From Rhizobium sp. ZPR4 (GTDB taxonomy: Bacteria; Pseudomonadota; Alphaproteobacteria; Rhizobiales; Rhizobiaceae), in NCBI RefSeq assembly GCF_040215725.1, contig NZ_CP157968.1, positions 1,488,001 through 1,552,000 on the forward strand: a stretch of DNA of 64,000 nucleotides, read 5' to 3'. This document shows positions 17,633 through 25,445 of the stretch, one piece after another; within the stretch, counting starts at the first letter, position 1, and every line of letters starts with the position of its first letter. The position numbers and the translations under genes are program-made. The notes beneath the pieces were generated by a model that saw nothing but the letters and a program-made list of their open reading frames with translations, did no database searches and had not been told where the DNA came from.

Positions 17633-18505
17633 GTGGCTGATGTTTGTACGCAAGGCGTGGACACGGGCTTTGTCGCCCTGGGCTATGCCAAGATCGCAAT
17701 TCTAGGCGTCGTGCAGGGATTGACCGAGCTGCTGCCGGTTTCGTCCACCGCCCATATGCGCCTGGTGCCGGCCTTGCTCGGCTGGCAGGACCCCGGTTCT
17801 GCCTTCTCGGCTACGATGCAGCTTGCCGCCCTAGCCGCGATTGTCTCCTATTTCTGGAGCGACGTTCGCTATGTTACCTTTGGATCTCTTGATGCGATCA
17901 GGCAAAGGGATTGGCGTTCGCCCGCCGTCCGCCTTGCGATCGCCATCGTGATTGCGACGGTACCGATCGTGATCGCCGGCCTGCTCCTGTCATCCTCCTT
18001 GAATGCCTGCGGCACGTCGTTCCGCAGCCTCTGGGTGATCGGTATCGCCTGCCTGGTCATGGGCTTGTTGCTGGCGATCGCGGAACTCTACAGCCGCCAT
18101 CGGAAAGATATCGAGCAGATGACGCTGATCGATGCTCTTTTCGTCGGCATCACACAAGTCGGTGCGCTTGTTCCCGGTGTCTCGCGTTCCGGTTCGACAC
18201 TGACTGGTGCGCTGTTCCTTGGCCTGAAGCGCGAGGAGGCGGCACGGTTCTCGTTCCTGTTGGGCTTGCCGGCCATTGCGCTTGCCGGCTTGAAGGAGCT
18301 GTTCACACTCTACAAAGCTCACATCCCGATGGAGGCCTGGTCGGTCCTGCTCATCGGCCTGATTGTTGGCAGCATATCGTCCTTCATCACCATCTGGGGA
18401 CTGATGCGCTTCCTGGAGCGCTTTTCGACCTGGCCTTTCGTCATCTACCGCATCGTGCTCGGCGCGGTCATCATATTCGGCGTGCTGACCATGGGATGGG
18501 CGTGA
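17633..18505 (+). CDS. uppP: Undecaprenyl-diphosphate phosphatase
   Basis: A 290-residue polytopic membrane enzyme of the BacA/UppP family, which dephosphorylates undecaprenyl pyrophosphate to recycle the lipid carrier for peptidoglycan and other surface polymers. Both signature regions are present: GVVQGLTELLPVSSTAHMR near residue 26 and LVPGVSRSGSTLTGALFLG near residue 180, with the catalytic Glu, Ser and Arg positions. It starts at a GTG (17633) with GAGG upstream. A strong terminator follows at 18540. It is not linked to the capsule genes, which lie 16 kb away. Confidence 0.92.
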   Translation: MADVCTQGVDTGFVALGYAKIAILGVVQGLTELLPVSSTAHMRLVPALLGWQDPGSAFSATMQLAALAAIVSYFWSDVRYVTFGSLDAIRQRDWRSPAVRLAIAIVIATVPIVIAGLLLSSSLNACGTSFRSLWVIGIACLVMGLLLAIAELYSRHRKDIEQMTLIDALFVGITQVGALVPGVSRSGSTLTGALFLGLKREEAARFSFLLGLPAIALAGLKELFTLYKAHIPMEAWSVLLIGLIVGSISSFITIWGLMRFLERFSTWPFVIYRIVLGAVIIFGVLTMGWA

Positions 18506-18539
18506 GCGGACGGTTCTAACCGGCTGCAAAGGCTTAATT

Positions 18540-18569
18540 GGCGCTGCCTTTCAAGGCAGCGCCTTTTTT
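18540..18569. terminator. Rho-independent terminator between uppP and the convergent SDR gene
   Basis: The GGCGCTGCCTT/AAGGCAGCGCC stem with a tiny loop is followed by six T on the plus strand, ending uppP transcription. The SDR gene on the minus strand ends at 18583, so the hairpin may also help there, though its A tract is on the wrong side for strict bidirectionality. Confidence 0.85.
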
Positions 18570-18582
18570 CGTTCTCGAGCCG

Positions 18583-19347
18583 TTATCCGAAGACGAGACC
18601 GCCGTCGACGATCAGATTTTGCCCGGTCACGGCGCGTGCCCAGGGGCTTGCGAAGAAGAGCACTGCGTCGGCCGCCTCTTCCGGCGACGTGACACGGCGC
18701 AGTGGTGTATTCGCGGCGATGATATCGAAGACGGCTTCCGGCGTGGCGCTGCTCGCATCCGTCGTACGCAAGAGGCCGCCAGAGACCATGTTGACGGTGA
18801 TTCCTAGCGGGCCGAGTTCCGCGGCAGCCGTGCGGGTCAGCGACAGCAATGCCGCCTTGGCCGCGGTATAATCATGATAGGGCACCACCGGATTCTGGAA
18901 GAGGTTGGTGCCGATGGTGACGATCCGGCCGAAGCCTGCCTCAGCCATTGCCGGTCGCGCCGCCTGTATCAGGTTCAAGCCGCCCTGCAGGGCGGTTTCC
19001 AGCTGCTTAGCCATCTCTGCCCAGCCCAAGGCATCCAGTTTCGAGCGCGCATCACCGTTGAAGCTGAAATCGGCCAGCGCATTGTGCACGATGGTCGTCG
19101 GCGTTCCGAAATGCTTGGCAACGTCGGAAACAAGCCGCTTGGTGGCTTCCACGTCGCGAATATCGGCTTGAAAAGCTTTTGCATGATCGCCGAGCTCCGC
19201 TGCAAGCGCTTCTGCGCTCTCGCGGCTTGCGCGATAATTGATCGCCACTCTCGCGCCTTCCCGGGCAAAGGCCTTCGCTATGGCGGCGCCGAGACCACGC
19301 CCGGCGCCGGAAACGATGACGACTTGGTCCTTGAGTGAAAGACTCAT
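18583..19347 (-). CDS. Short-chain dehydrogenase/reductase, 3-oxoacyl-ACP-reductase-like
   Basis: A 254-residue SDR. The start is the ATG at 19347, directly behind AGGAG; the reading frame stays open upstream into the thiD gene but that part is not coding. The cofactor motif is GAGRGLG near residue 13, the acidic/Asn region is present, and the catalytic YxxxK reads YTAAK. The substrate is unknown. The end VTGQNLIVDGGLVFG is typical of SDRs. It begins 11 bases after thiD, so it may be co-transcribed with the thiamine salvage genes, though a link to thiamine is not evident from sequence. Confidence 0.88.
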   Translation of the reverse strand: MSLSLKDQVVIVSGAGRGLGAAIAKAFAREGARVAINYRASRESAEALAAELGDHAKAFQADIRDVEATKRLVSDVAKHFGTPTTIVHNALADFSFNGDARSKLDALGWAEMAKQLETALQGGLNLIQAARPAMAEAGFGRIVTIGTNLFQNPVVPYHDYTAAKAALLSLTRTAAAELGPLGITVNMVSGGLLRTTDASSATPEAVFDIIAANTPLRRVTSPEEAADAVLFFASPWARAVTGQNLIVDGGLVFG

Positions 19348-19358
19348 TTCTCTACTCC

Positions 19359-20165
19359 TTATTTGTTTGGCCAGAGTGCATGGAAATGCTGCACTGGTCC
19401 GTGGCCGCTCCCAACGGAAAGCTGGCCTGCGGCAGCAACCGCGGCAGCAAGATAGTTTTTGCCGACCGCGATAGCTTCGGGAAGCGGCAGGCCCTTGGCG
19501 ATCTCCGCAGCGATGGCGCTGGAGAGCGTGCAACCTGTCCCATGCGTATTCTTGGTCGGCAGCCGCTCGGCTTCGAACCAGGTCACGCGGCCGGCGCCTG
19601 CCAGCACATCCGGGCTTTCGTCACCATCGAGATGGCCGCCCTTGACGAGGACAGCCGAAGGCCCGAGCGCAGCCAGCGCAAGTGCTTGACGTGCCATGTC
19701 TCCGCGGCTTTTCGCCTCCACGTCATGCAACAGCGCAGCCGCTTCGGGCAGGTTCGGTGTAATGACCGTCGCCAGCGGCAGCAGCCGCGTGGTCAGCACG
19801 TCAACGGCATCGGCAGCCAGCAGGGCGGCGCCACCCTTGGCGATCATCACCGGGTCGAGGATGATGGGCACATCACGATGTCGCACCAGAATGTCTGCGA
19901 CGGCATTGGCGATGGCGGCATTGGCGATCATGCCGATCTTGACGGCATCCACCCGGACGTCGGCAAAGATCGCATTGATCTGGTCCGCCACGAAATGTGT
20001 AGGCACGGGATGGACGCCGGAGACGCCCTGCGTGTTTTGCGCGGTCAATGCGGTCAGAGCTGCCATTCCATAGACGCCGCGGGCGGAGAAAGCCTTCAGG
20101 TCGGCCTGGATGCCAGCACCGCCGGAGGGATCTGAGCCAGCGATGGATAAGACATTACGGATCAT
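19359..20165 (-). CDS. thiD: Hydroxymethylpyrimidine / HMP-phosphate kinase
   Basis: A 268-residue ribokinase-fold kinase that phosphorylates HMP and HMP-P to HMP-PP for thiamine synthesis. The start is the ATG at 20165 with AAGGAGG upstream. Motifs are SIAGSDPSGGAGIQADLKAF at the N-terminus, VKGGHLDG, and THGTGCTLSSAIAAE with the catalytic Asp-equivalent region near residue 210. It overlaps the thiE stop by four bases. Its presence with thiM and thiE but without thiC or thiG fits a salvage operon. Confidence 0.95.
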   Translation of the reverse strand: MIRNVLSIAGSDPSGGAGIQADLKAFSARGVYGMAALTALTAQNTQGVSGVHPVPTHFVADQINAIFADVRVDAVKIGMIANAAIANAVADILVRHRDVPIILDPVMIAKGGAALLAADAVDVLTTRLLPLATVITPNLPEAAALLHDVEAKSRGDMARQALALAALGPSAVLVKGGHLDGDESPDVLAGAGRVTWFEAERLPTKNTHGTGCTLSSAIAAEIAKGLPLPEAIAVGKNYLAAAVAAAGQLSVGSGHGPVQHFHALWPNK

Positions 20166-20797
20166 AGGCGAGCCTCCTTGATGGCTTTCGCGATGAGGGC
20201 TGTCGCGGCTTGCGGGTCCGGTTGGCCGCAAATGGCCGAGACGACCGCGAGACCATCGGCGCCGGCCGAGTAAACGCTCGCGGCATGTTCTGCCTTGAGG
20301 CCGCCGATCGCGACTGATGGAATCGGGCAAAGCCTGACGATGCGGGCAAGCCCGTCGAAGCCGATCGGCTGCTTGTGGTCGGGCTTGGTGGGCGTAGCAA
20401 AGACCGGACCGATGCCGGCGTAATCGACGATACCGGCATCTATGGAGGAGGCGAGGGCTTCCGTTTCCACCGAGAGGCCGAGGATCATGTCCGGCCCGAT
20501 CATTCGGCGCGCATTGGCAGCATTCATATCCTCCTGACCGATATGGAGGCCATCGGCGTTGATGGCGATAGCGGCCTCGACATTGTCGTTGACGATCAGC
20601 CGGACATTCGTTCCGTGCAGGATTTGCTTGAGGGCGCGGCCCGTCTCGATCATGGCTGCGGTCGAAGCCTCCTTGTCGCGAAGCTGGATGATGGTGGCGC
20701 CACCGGCCACCGCCGCCCGCGTCGTCTCCACCATGCCGAGGTCGCGGCACAGCACGGGATCGAGGACGAGATAGAGCGAGAGATCGACGTCTTTCAT
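20162..20797 (-). CDS. thiE: Thiamine-phosphate synthase
   Basis: A 211-residue TIM-barrel enzyme that joins HMP-PP and thiazole phosphate to form thiamine phosphate. Visible family segments are TIIQLRDKEA (pyrophosphate-side Arg/Lys), RLIVNDNVEAA, DGLHIGQED, GIGPVFATPTKPDH and the end-of-barrel VAIGGL. It overlaps thiM by four bases upstream and thiD by four bases downstream, so the three are translationally coupled. Confidence 0.94.
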   Translation of the reverse strand: MKDVDLSLYLVLDPVLCRDLGMVETTRAAVAGGATIIQLRDKEASTAAMIETGRALKQILHGTNVRLIVNDNVEAAIAINADGLHIGQEDMNAANARRMIGPDMILGLSVETEALASSIDAGIVDYAGIGPVFATPTKPDHKQPIGFDGLARIVRLCPIPSVAIGGLKAEHAASVYSAGADGLAVVSAICGQPDPQAATALIAKAIKEARL

Positions 20798-21597
20798 GCT
20801 GCCGATATCCTTGCGTCGCGATCCAGCACTTCCGGGGTAAGGCCGGCGAGGGCATCGAGGAAGTGCCAGGAGAAGGAGCCGGGGCCATTCGCCGTCGCTC
20901 CCGCCTGTGTGCCAGCGACGGCAAAGACGGTAAGCGCCGCTATGGTCGCATCGAGCGGATCATCTGGAGTTGCTGCCGCAAACGCACCGACGAGGCAGGT
21001 CAGCGAGCATCCGAGTGCGGTCACTTGCGGCATCAATGGCGAGCCGCCGGCGATGCGCTTCGCCTTCTGCCCATCCGTCACAAAATCCGTAACGCCGGTG
21101 ACCGCGACTATGCAGCCGTGCCTTTCAGCAAGCTGTCGGGCGGAATCTTCGGCTTGCTCGACGGTATCCCTGCTATCGACGCCCTGGCCGCGGCTCGTGC
21201 CGCCGGCGAGCGCGATGATCTCGGATGCGTTGCCGCGAATGATAGTCGGCTTTAGCTCCAGCAAGCGCGCGATGGCATCGCGACGAAACGCAGTCGCATA
21301 ATGGGCGACGGGATCGAGGACCCAGGGCTTGCCGGCATTGTTTGCCGACCTCGCAGCCGCCAGCATGCCCGCAAGCCAGCCGGACGAGAGCGTGCCGATA
21401 TTGATTGTCAGCGCGCCGGAGATAGCGGCAAACTCGCCGGCTTCCTCTTCGGCATGCACCATTGCCGGCGATGCCCCGGCGGCAAGCATCACATTGGCCG
21501 CGATATTCATGGCGACGAAATTGGTGATGCATTGTACCAGCGGAGGTTTGGCCCGCATGGTGTAAAGCAGATTGCCTGCAGTTGTTTGGTCTTGCAT
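20794..21597 (-). CDS. thiM: Hydroxyethylthiazole kinase
   Basis: A 267-residue ribokinase-like enzyme that salvages hydroxyethylthiazole by phosphorylation. Motifs are PLVQCITNFVAMNIAANVMLAAGASPAM near the N-terminus, GKPWVLDPVAHYATAFR, the IRGNASEI segment, and TALGCSLTCLVGAFAA where the ThiM GTGC-type catalytic loop usually lies, here read as ALGCSLT. It is the first gene of the operon and is preceded by a TPP riboswitch whose hairpin covers its ribosome-binding site. Confidence 0.93.
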   Translation of the reverse strand: MQDQTTAGNLLYTMRAKPPLVQCITNFVAMNIAANVMLAAGASPAMVHAEEEAGEFAAISGALTINIGTLSSGWLAGMLAAARSANNAGKPWVLDPVAHYATAFRRDAIARLLELKPTIIRGNASEIIALAGGTSRGQGVDSRDTVEQAEDSARQLAERHGCIVAVTGVTDFVTDGQKAKRIAGGSPLMPQVTALGCSLTCLVGAFAAATPDDPLDATIAALTVFAVAGTQAGATANGPGSFSWHFLDALAGLTPEVLDRDARISAA

Positions 21598-21599
21598 AT

Positions 21600-21738
21600 C
21601 GCCCCTTTCGGGCGGGCGAGACGCGTAGGGACGACGTGCTGGCGCTTTACGAGGTCCCGAGCGACTCCCTCCGCCAGCATGATCTGGTTCAGGTTCGAAG
21701 GGTGCTTCTCAGCCCGCCGGATGGCGGACGCCCCTGTC
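21600..21738 (-). promoter_or_regulatory. TPP riboswitch (THI element) with SD-sequestering hairpin, controlling thiMED
   Basis: On the minus strand the aptamer core CTGAGAAGCACCCTTCGAA is followed by CCTGAACCAGATCATGCTGG, the conserved THI-box segments, at about 21662-21738. The expression platform is visible: CGCCC-GAAAG-GGGCG (21600-21614) forms a hairpin that pairs the GGGG of the thiM ribosome site, three to ten bases from the ATG at 21597. Ligand binding should favour that hairpin and block translation. Confidence 0.93.
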
Positions 21739-21973
21739 TCTCATCTCTCTTCTTTTCGCAGACAAAGGCGGCGCTGTCATCATCAAATCATAAAAGCCAT
21801 TCTGACACCGGAGATCGCCCGCTCTTTCGGCGACCTATGCAATGAGTGCATGGGTGGAGTGATCCCTTAGCTCTGCAAAAAGCTGCGGGCTTCGACTATA
21901 TGTCTCTCATCGAAGCGACGGGAGCGCCAAGCACGGCCGCTCAGCTTCGAAAGCCCAAGGAAAGGGGATCATC

Positions 21974-22120
21974 ATGAACGTAGCACGCTCTTTCAACAAC
22001 TGGCGCAAGTATCGTCAGACGGTCGCCGAACTGGGCCGTATGTCCACGCGCGAACTGCACGACCTGGGTATCGATCGCGGCGAAATCCGCAACGTTGCCC
22101 GCGCAGCGATCGCTCGCTAA
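21974..22120 (+). CDS. DUF1127 small basic protein
   Basis: A 48-residue protein, MNVARSFNNWRKYRQTVAEL..., with the DUF1127 pattern W-x-x-Y/R...L..ls.reL.DlGi.R.eI: here MSTRELHDLGIDRGEIRNVARAAI. AAAGGGG lies about eight bases upstream of the ATG. In Rhodobacter a DUF1127 protein with RNA-related function is encoded directly ahead of CUCCUCCC-loop small RNAs; the same arrangement is seen here, with hairpins starting 36 bases after the stop. It is therefore likely a stress-linked regulatory or RNA-binding protein, by analogy. Confidence 0.88.
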   Translation: MNVARSFNNWRKYRQTVAELGRMSTRELHDLGIDRGEIRNVARAAIAR

Positions 22121-22156
22121 CGGCCGCAACGGCTCCTTATAAAGCTGCATTATGCC

Positions 22157-22190
22157 AGCGCCTGTTCCTCCGAGCAGGCGCTTTTGCTTT
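22157..22190 (+). terminator. Terminator or attenuating hairpin after the DUF1127 gene
   Basis: AGCGCCTG (22157-22164) pairs with CAGGCGCT (22175-22182) around the loop TTCCTCCGAG, followed by TTTTGCTTT. The loop holds CCTCC, a shortened version of the motif in the next four hairpins, so the hairpin may be partly a relative of them. The interrupted T tract could let some transcription through into the small RNA region. Confidence 0.7.
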
Positions 22191-22324
22191 GTGGATATTG
22201 CCGTTCATTTTTGCCGCGCTCGCTGAAGATTGCATCAGTTCAGCTCTCTGCTTTTCGCATGGCGCATAACTGCCTTGCAAAGAAATGCCTATGAACTGAG
22301 CAAAAGACTGGTATCTTCCCACTC

Positions 22325-22482
22325 ACCGAAGCGATGCATCTCCTCCCGCATCCCTTCGCTTGGCAGACGTCCTTATCCTCCTCCCAGGGACGGCTGCAGG
22401 AACAGCGGAACTCCTCCTCCCATCCGCTGTTCGGTTCTTGTAGAAAGCCTGCCGCACCTCCTCCCGCGGCAGGCTTTTTCGT
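22325..22482 (+). ncRNA. Four-hairpin CUCCUCCC-loop small RNA (CcsR / 'cuckoo' alpha-r14 type)
   Basis: Four consecutive stem-loops each show CTCCTCCC in the loop. Stems are GATGC/GCATC (22333-22352), CGTCC/GGACG (22368-22392), AACAGCGGA/TCCGCTGTT (22401-22431) and AGCCTGCCGC/GCGGCAGGCT (22446-22475); the last is followed by TTTTTC and acts as a terminator. CUCCUCCC is complementary to Shine-Dalgarno sequences. Families with this loop, often in tandem and behind DUF1127 genes, are known in Rhizobiales and Rhodobacter and are stress-induced. The exact 5' end, processing points and number of mature RNAs cannot be seen here. I identify the class from motif, copy number and neighbour. Confidence 0.85.
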
Positions 22483-22692
22483 TTCATCGAACCTTCACGC
22501 GATTCCGGATGCCTAATTTGGCGTAGTGACGGCAGCCCGGGGCAAACTGCATGGGCACAAAACGGGCGCCGGCACATTAAAGAGTGCGCAATCTCCTCTC
22601 GCAAAAATGAATGCTCGCCACTATGTGCGACCTATGTAGCGCGCTACATCGAAGATCGCCCCCAATTTGATTCCCGAAAAAGGAGGATGCCC

Positions 22693-23568
22693 ATGACCGG
22701 TTCTGCCGAATACACGCCGCCGAAAATCTGGACCTGGAACAAGGCCAATGGCGGCCAGTTCGCCAATATCAACCGTCCGATTGCCGGGCCGACCCACGAC
22801 AAGGAGTTGCCCGTCGGTCGTCATCCCCTCCAGCTTTATTCGCTGGGAACGCCGAATGGCGTGAAAGTGACCATCATGCTCGAAGAGCTGCTGGCGCTCG
22901 GCCATAGCGGCGCTGAATATGATGCCTGGCTGATCAAGATCGGCGAAGGCGATCAGTTCGGCAGTGGTTTCGTTGACGTCAACCCGAATTCGAAGATCCC
23001 GGCCTTGCTCGATCGCAGCGGCCCGAAGCCGGTCCGCGTCTTCGAATCGGCCTCAATTTTGATGTATCTCGCCGAAAAGTTCGGCGCCTTTCTGCCGACC
23101 GAGCAGCCGGCTCGTGCCGAATGCATCTCCTGGCTGTTCTGGCAGATGGGCAGCGCACCCTATCTCGGCGGCGGTTTCGGTCATTTCTACGCCTATGCGC
23201 CGACGAAGATCGAATATGCGATCGACCGTTTCGCCATGGAGGTGAAGCGCCAACTCGACGTGCTCGACCGCCGTCTGGCTGAAAGCGAATATATCGCCGG
23301 TAGCGACTACACGATCGCCGATATCGCCATCTGGCCGTGGTACGGCGGTTTGGCCAAGGGCTGGCAGTACGGCGCGGCTGAATTCCTGCAGGTGCAGGAT
23401 TACAAGAATGTGCAGCGCTGGGCCGAGCAGGTTTACGCACGTCCAGCAGTTAAGCGCGGTCGTATGGTCAACCGCATGTCGGGCAATCCGTCCGAGCAAC
23501 TGCGTGAGCGCCATGACGCGAGCGATTTCGATACGAAGACACAGGATAAACTGGAAGCTGCCGGCTAA
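22693..23568 (+). CDS. yghU: YghU-type glutathione S-transferase
   Basis: A 291-residue protein of the YghU/Nu-class glutathione transferase family, known for disulfide-bond reductase activity with two bound glutathiones. The ATG at 22693 is preferred over 22687 because GGAGG lies six bases before it. The N-terminus has the family's extra arm (YTPPKIWTWNKANGGQFANINRP), then the thioredoxin-like domain with TPNGVKVTIMLEEL and NPNSKIPAL, then ESASILMYLAEKFG binding glutathione, and an all-helical second domain (GSDYTIADIAIWPW). It follows the small RNA region and ends at its own terminator. Confidence 0.93.
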   Translation: MTGSAEYTPPKIWTWNKANGGQFANINRPIAGPTHDKELPVGRHPLQLYSLGTPNGVKVTIMLEELLALGHSGAEYDAWLIKIGEGDQFGSGFVDVNPNSKIPALLDRSGPKPVRVFESASILMYLAEKFGAFLPTEQPARAECISWLFWQMGSAPYLGGGFGHFYAYAPTKIEYAIDRFAMEVKRQLDVLDRRLAESEYIAGSDYTIADIAIWPWYGGLAKGWQYGAAEFLQVQDYKNVQRWAEQVYARPAVKRGRMVNRMSGNPSEQLRERHDASDFDTKTQDKLEAAG

Positions 23569-23596
23569 TCCAACAATTCCCTTTTGCAGTGATGAG

Positions 23597-23626
23597 CTCG
23601 CGGCCCTCAGGACCGCGAGTTTTTTA
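23597..23626 (+). terminator. Rho-independent terminator after the glutathione transferase gene
   Basis: CTCGCGG (23597-23603) pairs with CCGCGAG (23613-23619) and is followed by a run of T (TTTTTT). Confidence 0.88.
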
Positions 23627-23781
23627 TTGTGCCTGCCACCGGGCATTGCTGGTCTTGGCAAGTCAGCTTCGCTCCACCTTGCGAAGCGTAATGTTCGACT
23701 GCCGAGGGTCCCCCGCTCGGCATAGAACGCGGCGCGATCCTGCGAAGCGTTTCGATTTTGGCGAAAGAGGAATGCTTCTCC

Positions 23782-25392
23782 ATGCAGCAAATTGCTGACG
23801 ACCGTACTCTGGATGAGAATGTGACCGCGGGTGCGTTGTCGCAGCAACGAGGCGAGGTCAGGGAAGCGCTCCTGAAACATCTGGTATCGGGCGGCGATGA
23901 ACGGCTGGATTGCGATCCGGTCAGCGGGCTCAACATGTATGGCTATGGCCCTGCGCCGCGGCCCGAAGATCTCGCTTTTGGCTCGTCGACGGCATCCACC
24001 ATCTCCGCCGCCGCTTTCGCCGCCGTCGAATCCTATTACGTGGATCTGGCGCCAGAGATGGAAGCAGGCTCGCCGGCTGCTATCTACAATCGCGAAATCG
24101 GGCGCGTGCGCGAGGATCTGTTGCGTCTGCTTGGCCTGAGCCGGACGTCAGAGCCCCGGATCGACGCGATCCTGGCCACATCAGGCACGGACATCCATCT
24201 TTTTTCGGCCGCGCTGCTGGCGGGCGAGGACGAGCGTGCCCTGATGACCATCACGCTGATGGGGAACGAGACGGGCAGCGGCGTGATGACTGCGTCGGCC
24301 GGGCGGCATTTCATGAGCCGTGTTAGCAGCGCACAGACCGTCGCCAAGGGCGAGGAATTGCGGCCAGGAGATGCCACGCGTAACGCCACCGTTGCCGTGC
24401 GCAACAAGGATGGCTCTCTTCGCGCCGACAGCGACGTGGAAGAAGAGTTGCGCGGCCTTATCGAGCTCGCCCGCGCAGCCGGCCTCAGATGCCTGCTCGT
24501 GGTAACGGATGTATCGAAGACCAGCCTTCTGGCGCCCAGCCTTGAGACTGTCATGCGTCTCAGGGAGCGATTCGGCACGATGCTGGATATCATGATCGAT
24601 GCCTGCCAGTTTCGTCTGTCGGCGGCAACGATCCGTGCCTATCTCGCACACGGTTTCATGGTGGCGCTCACGGGTTCGAAATTCCTTGCCGGGCCGATTT
24701 TCAGCGGTGCGCTTCTCTGCCCGCCGCAAATGTCGGAACGCTTCAAGTCGCGCATTCTGCCTGCCGCCTTGGCGGATTATTGCGGGAAGGCAGAATGGCC
24801 CGAAGGCTGGGTCGCTTGCGATATTTTGCCGGAACGCGCCAATCTTGGCCTGCTGCTGCGTTGGAAAGCAGCCATCTTCGAGCTCGAACGCTTCGTCGGC
24901 ATAGCCGAAGATCGCGTGATCGAGGTCTTGTCGGCTTTTGCGGAGGCAGTCTCTGATCGTCTTGCGAACGATCCGGCCTTCGAACCCTTGCAGAGCCGGA
25001 CGTTGGACCGGCGTGAACTATGGGGCGCATCATCGGCCCTTCGCTGGGATGAAATCCCCTCCGTATTTTCGTTCTACCTGCGAAATTGTACGGATGGCGC
25101 GATGCTGACGGCGGCGGAAATGGCAGCGATCTATAAAGATCTGGCTGTCGAGGGCGATGGGGTTGCGTCGGTGCGTCTCGGGCAGCCCGTTCGCTGCGCC
25201 GATTTTGGCGAGGTGCCCGCCAGCGCCCTTAGAATTTGCCTGAGCGCACCGCTGGTCGTGGCGGCTTCCAAGAGCGGTGAAGCGCTGGCGGCGGTGATCG
25301 CGCAAGCGATGCTGGTTCTGGATCGCACCGCCGAGGTGGCGGCGCGGCAAAGAGACGGCTCCAATGCCAAGGAGATACGCCGCAGCGCCTGA
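23782..25392 (+). CDS. PLP-fold (aminotransferase class V-like) protein of unknown substrate
   Basis: A 536-residue protein with a fold-type-I PLP-enzyme layout. ILATSGTDIHLFSAALLAG fits the phosphate-binding entry, IMIDACQFRLSAATIRAYL places the Asp that pairs with the PLP ring nitrogen, and MVALTGSKFLAGPIFSGALL has the likely Schiff-base Lys. It is longer than a standard aminotransferase and I cannot assign a substrate. The start is unclear: ATG at 23782 is used, a TTG at 23758 is in frame, and a strong GAGGA site sits in front of an out-of-frame ATG at 23771. It lies alone, convergent with dctD. It could equally be a decarboxylase- or lyase-like enzyme. Confidence 0.72.
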   Translation: MQQIADDRTLDENVTAGALSQQRGEVREALLKHLVSGGDERLDCDPVSGLNMYGYGPAPRPEDLAFGSSTASTISAAAFAAVESYYVDLAPEMEAGSPAAIYNREIGRVREDLLRLLGLSRTSEPRIDAILATSGTDIHLFSAALLAGEDERALMTITLMGNETGSGVMTASAGRHFMSRVSSAQTVAKGEELRPGDATRNATVAVRNKDGSLRADSDVEEELRGLIELARAAGLRCLLVVTDVSKTSLLAPSLETVMRLRERFGTMLDIMIDACQFRLSAATIRAYLAHGFMVALTGSKFLAGPIFSGALLCPPQMSERFKSRILPAALADYCGKAEWPEGWVACDILPERANLGLLLRWKAAIFELERFVGIAEDRVIEVLSAFAEAVSDRLANDPAFEPLQSRTLDRRELWGASSALRWDEIPSVFSFYLRNCTDGAMLTAAEMAAIYKDLAVEGDGVASVRLGQPVRCADFGEVPASALRICLSAPLVVAASKSGEALAAVIAQAMLVLDRTAEVAARQRDGSNAKEIRRSA

Positions 25393-25445
25393 AGCGCGAC
25401 GCGCAAACCCGCCTCGGCTGGCATGGTCCGCTCATCGGCAGCGGA

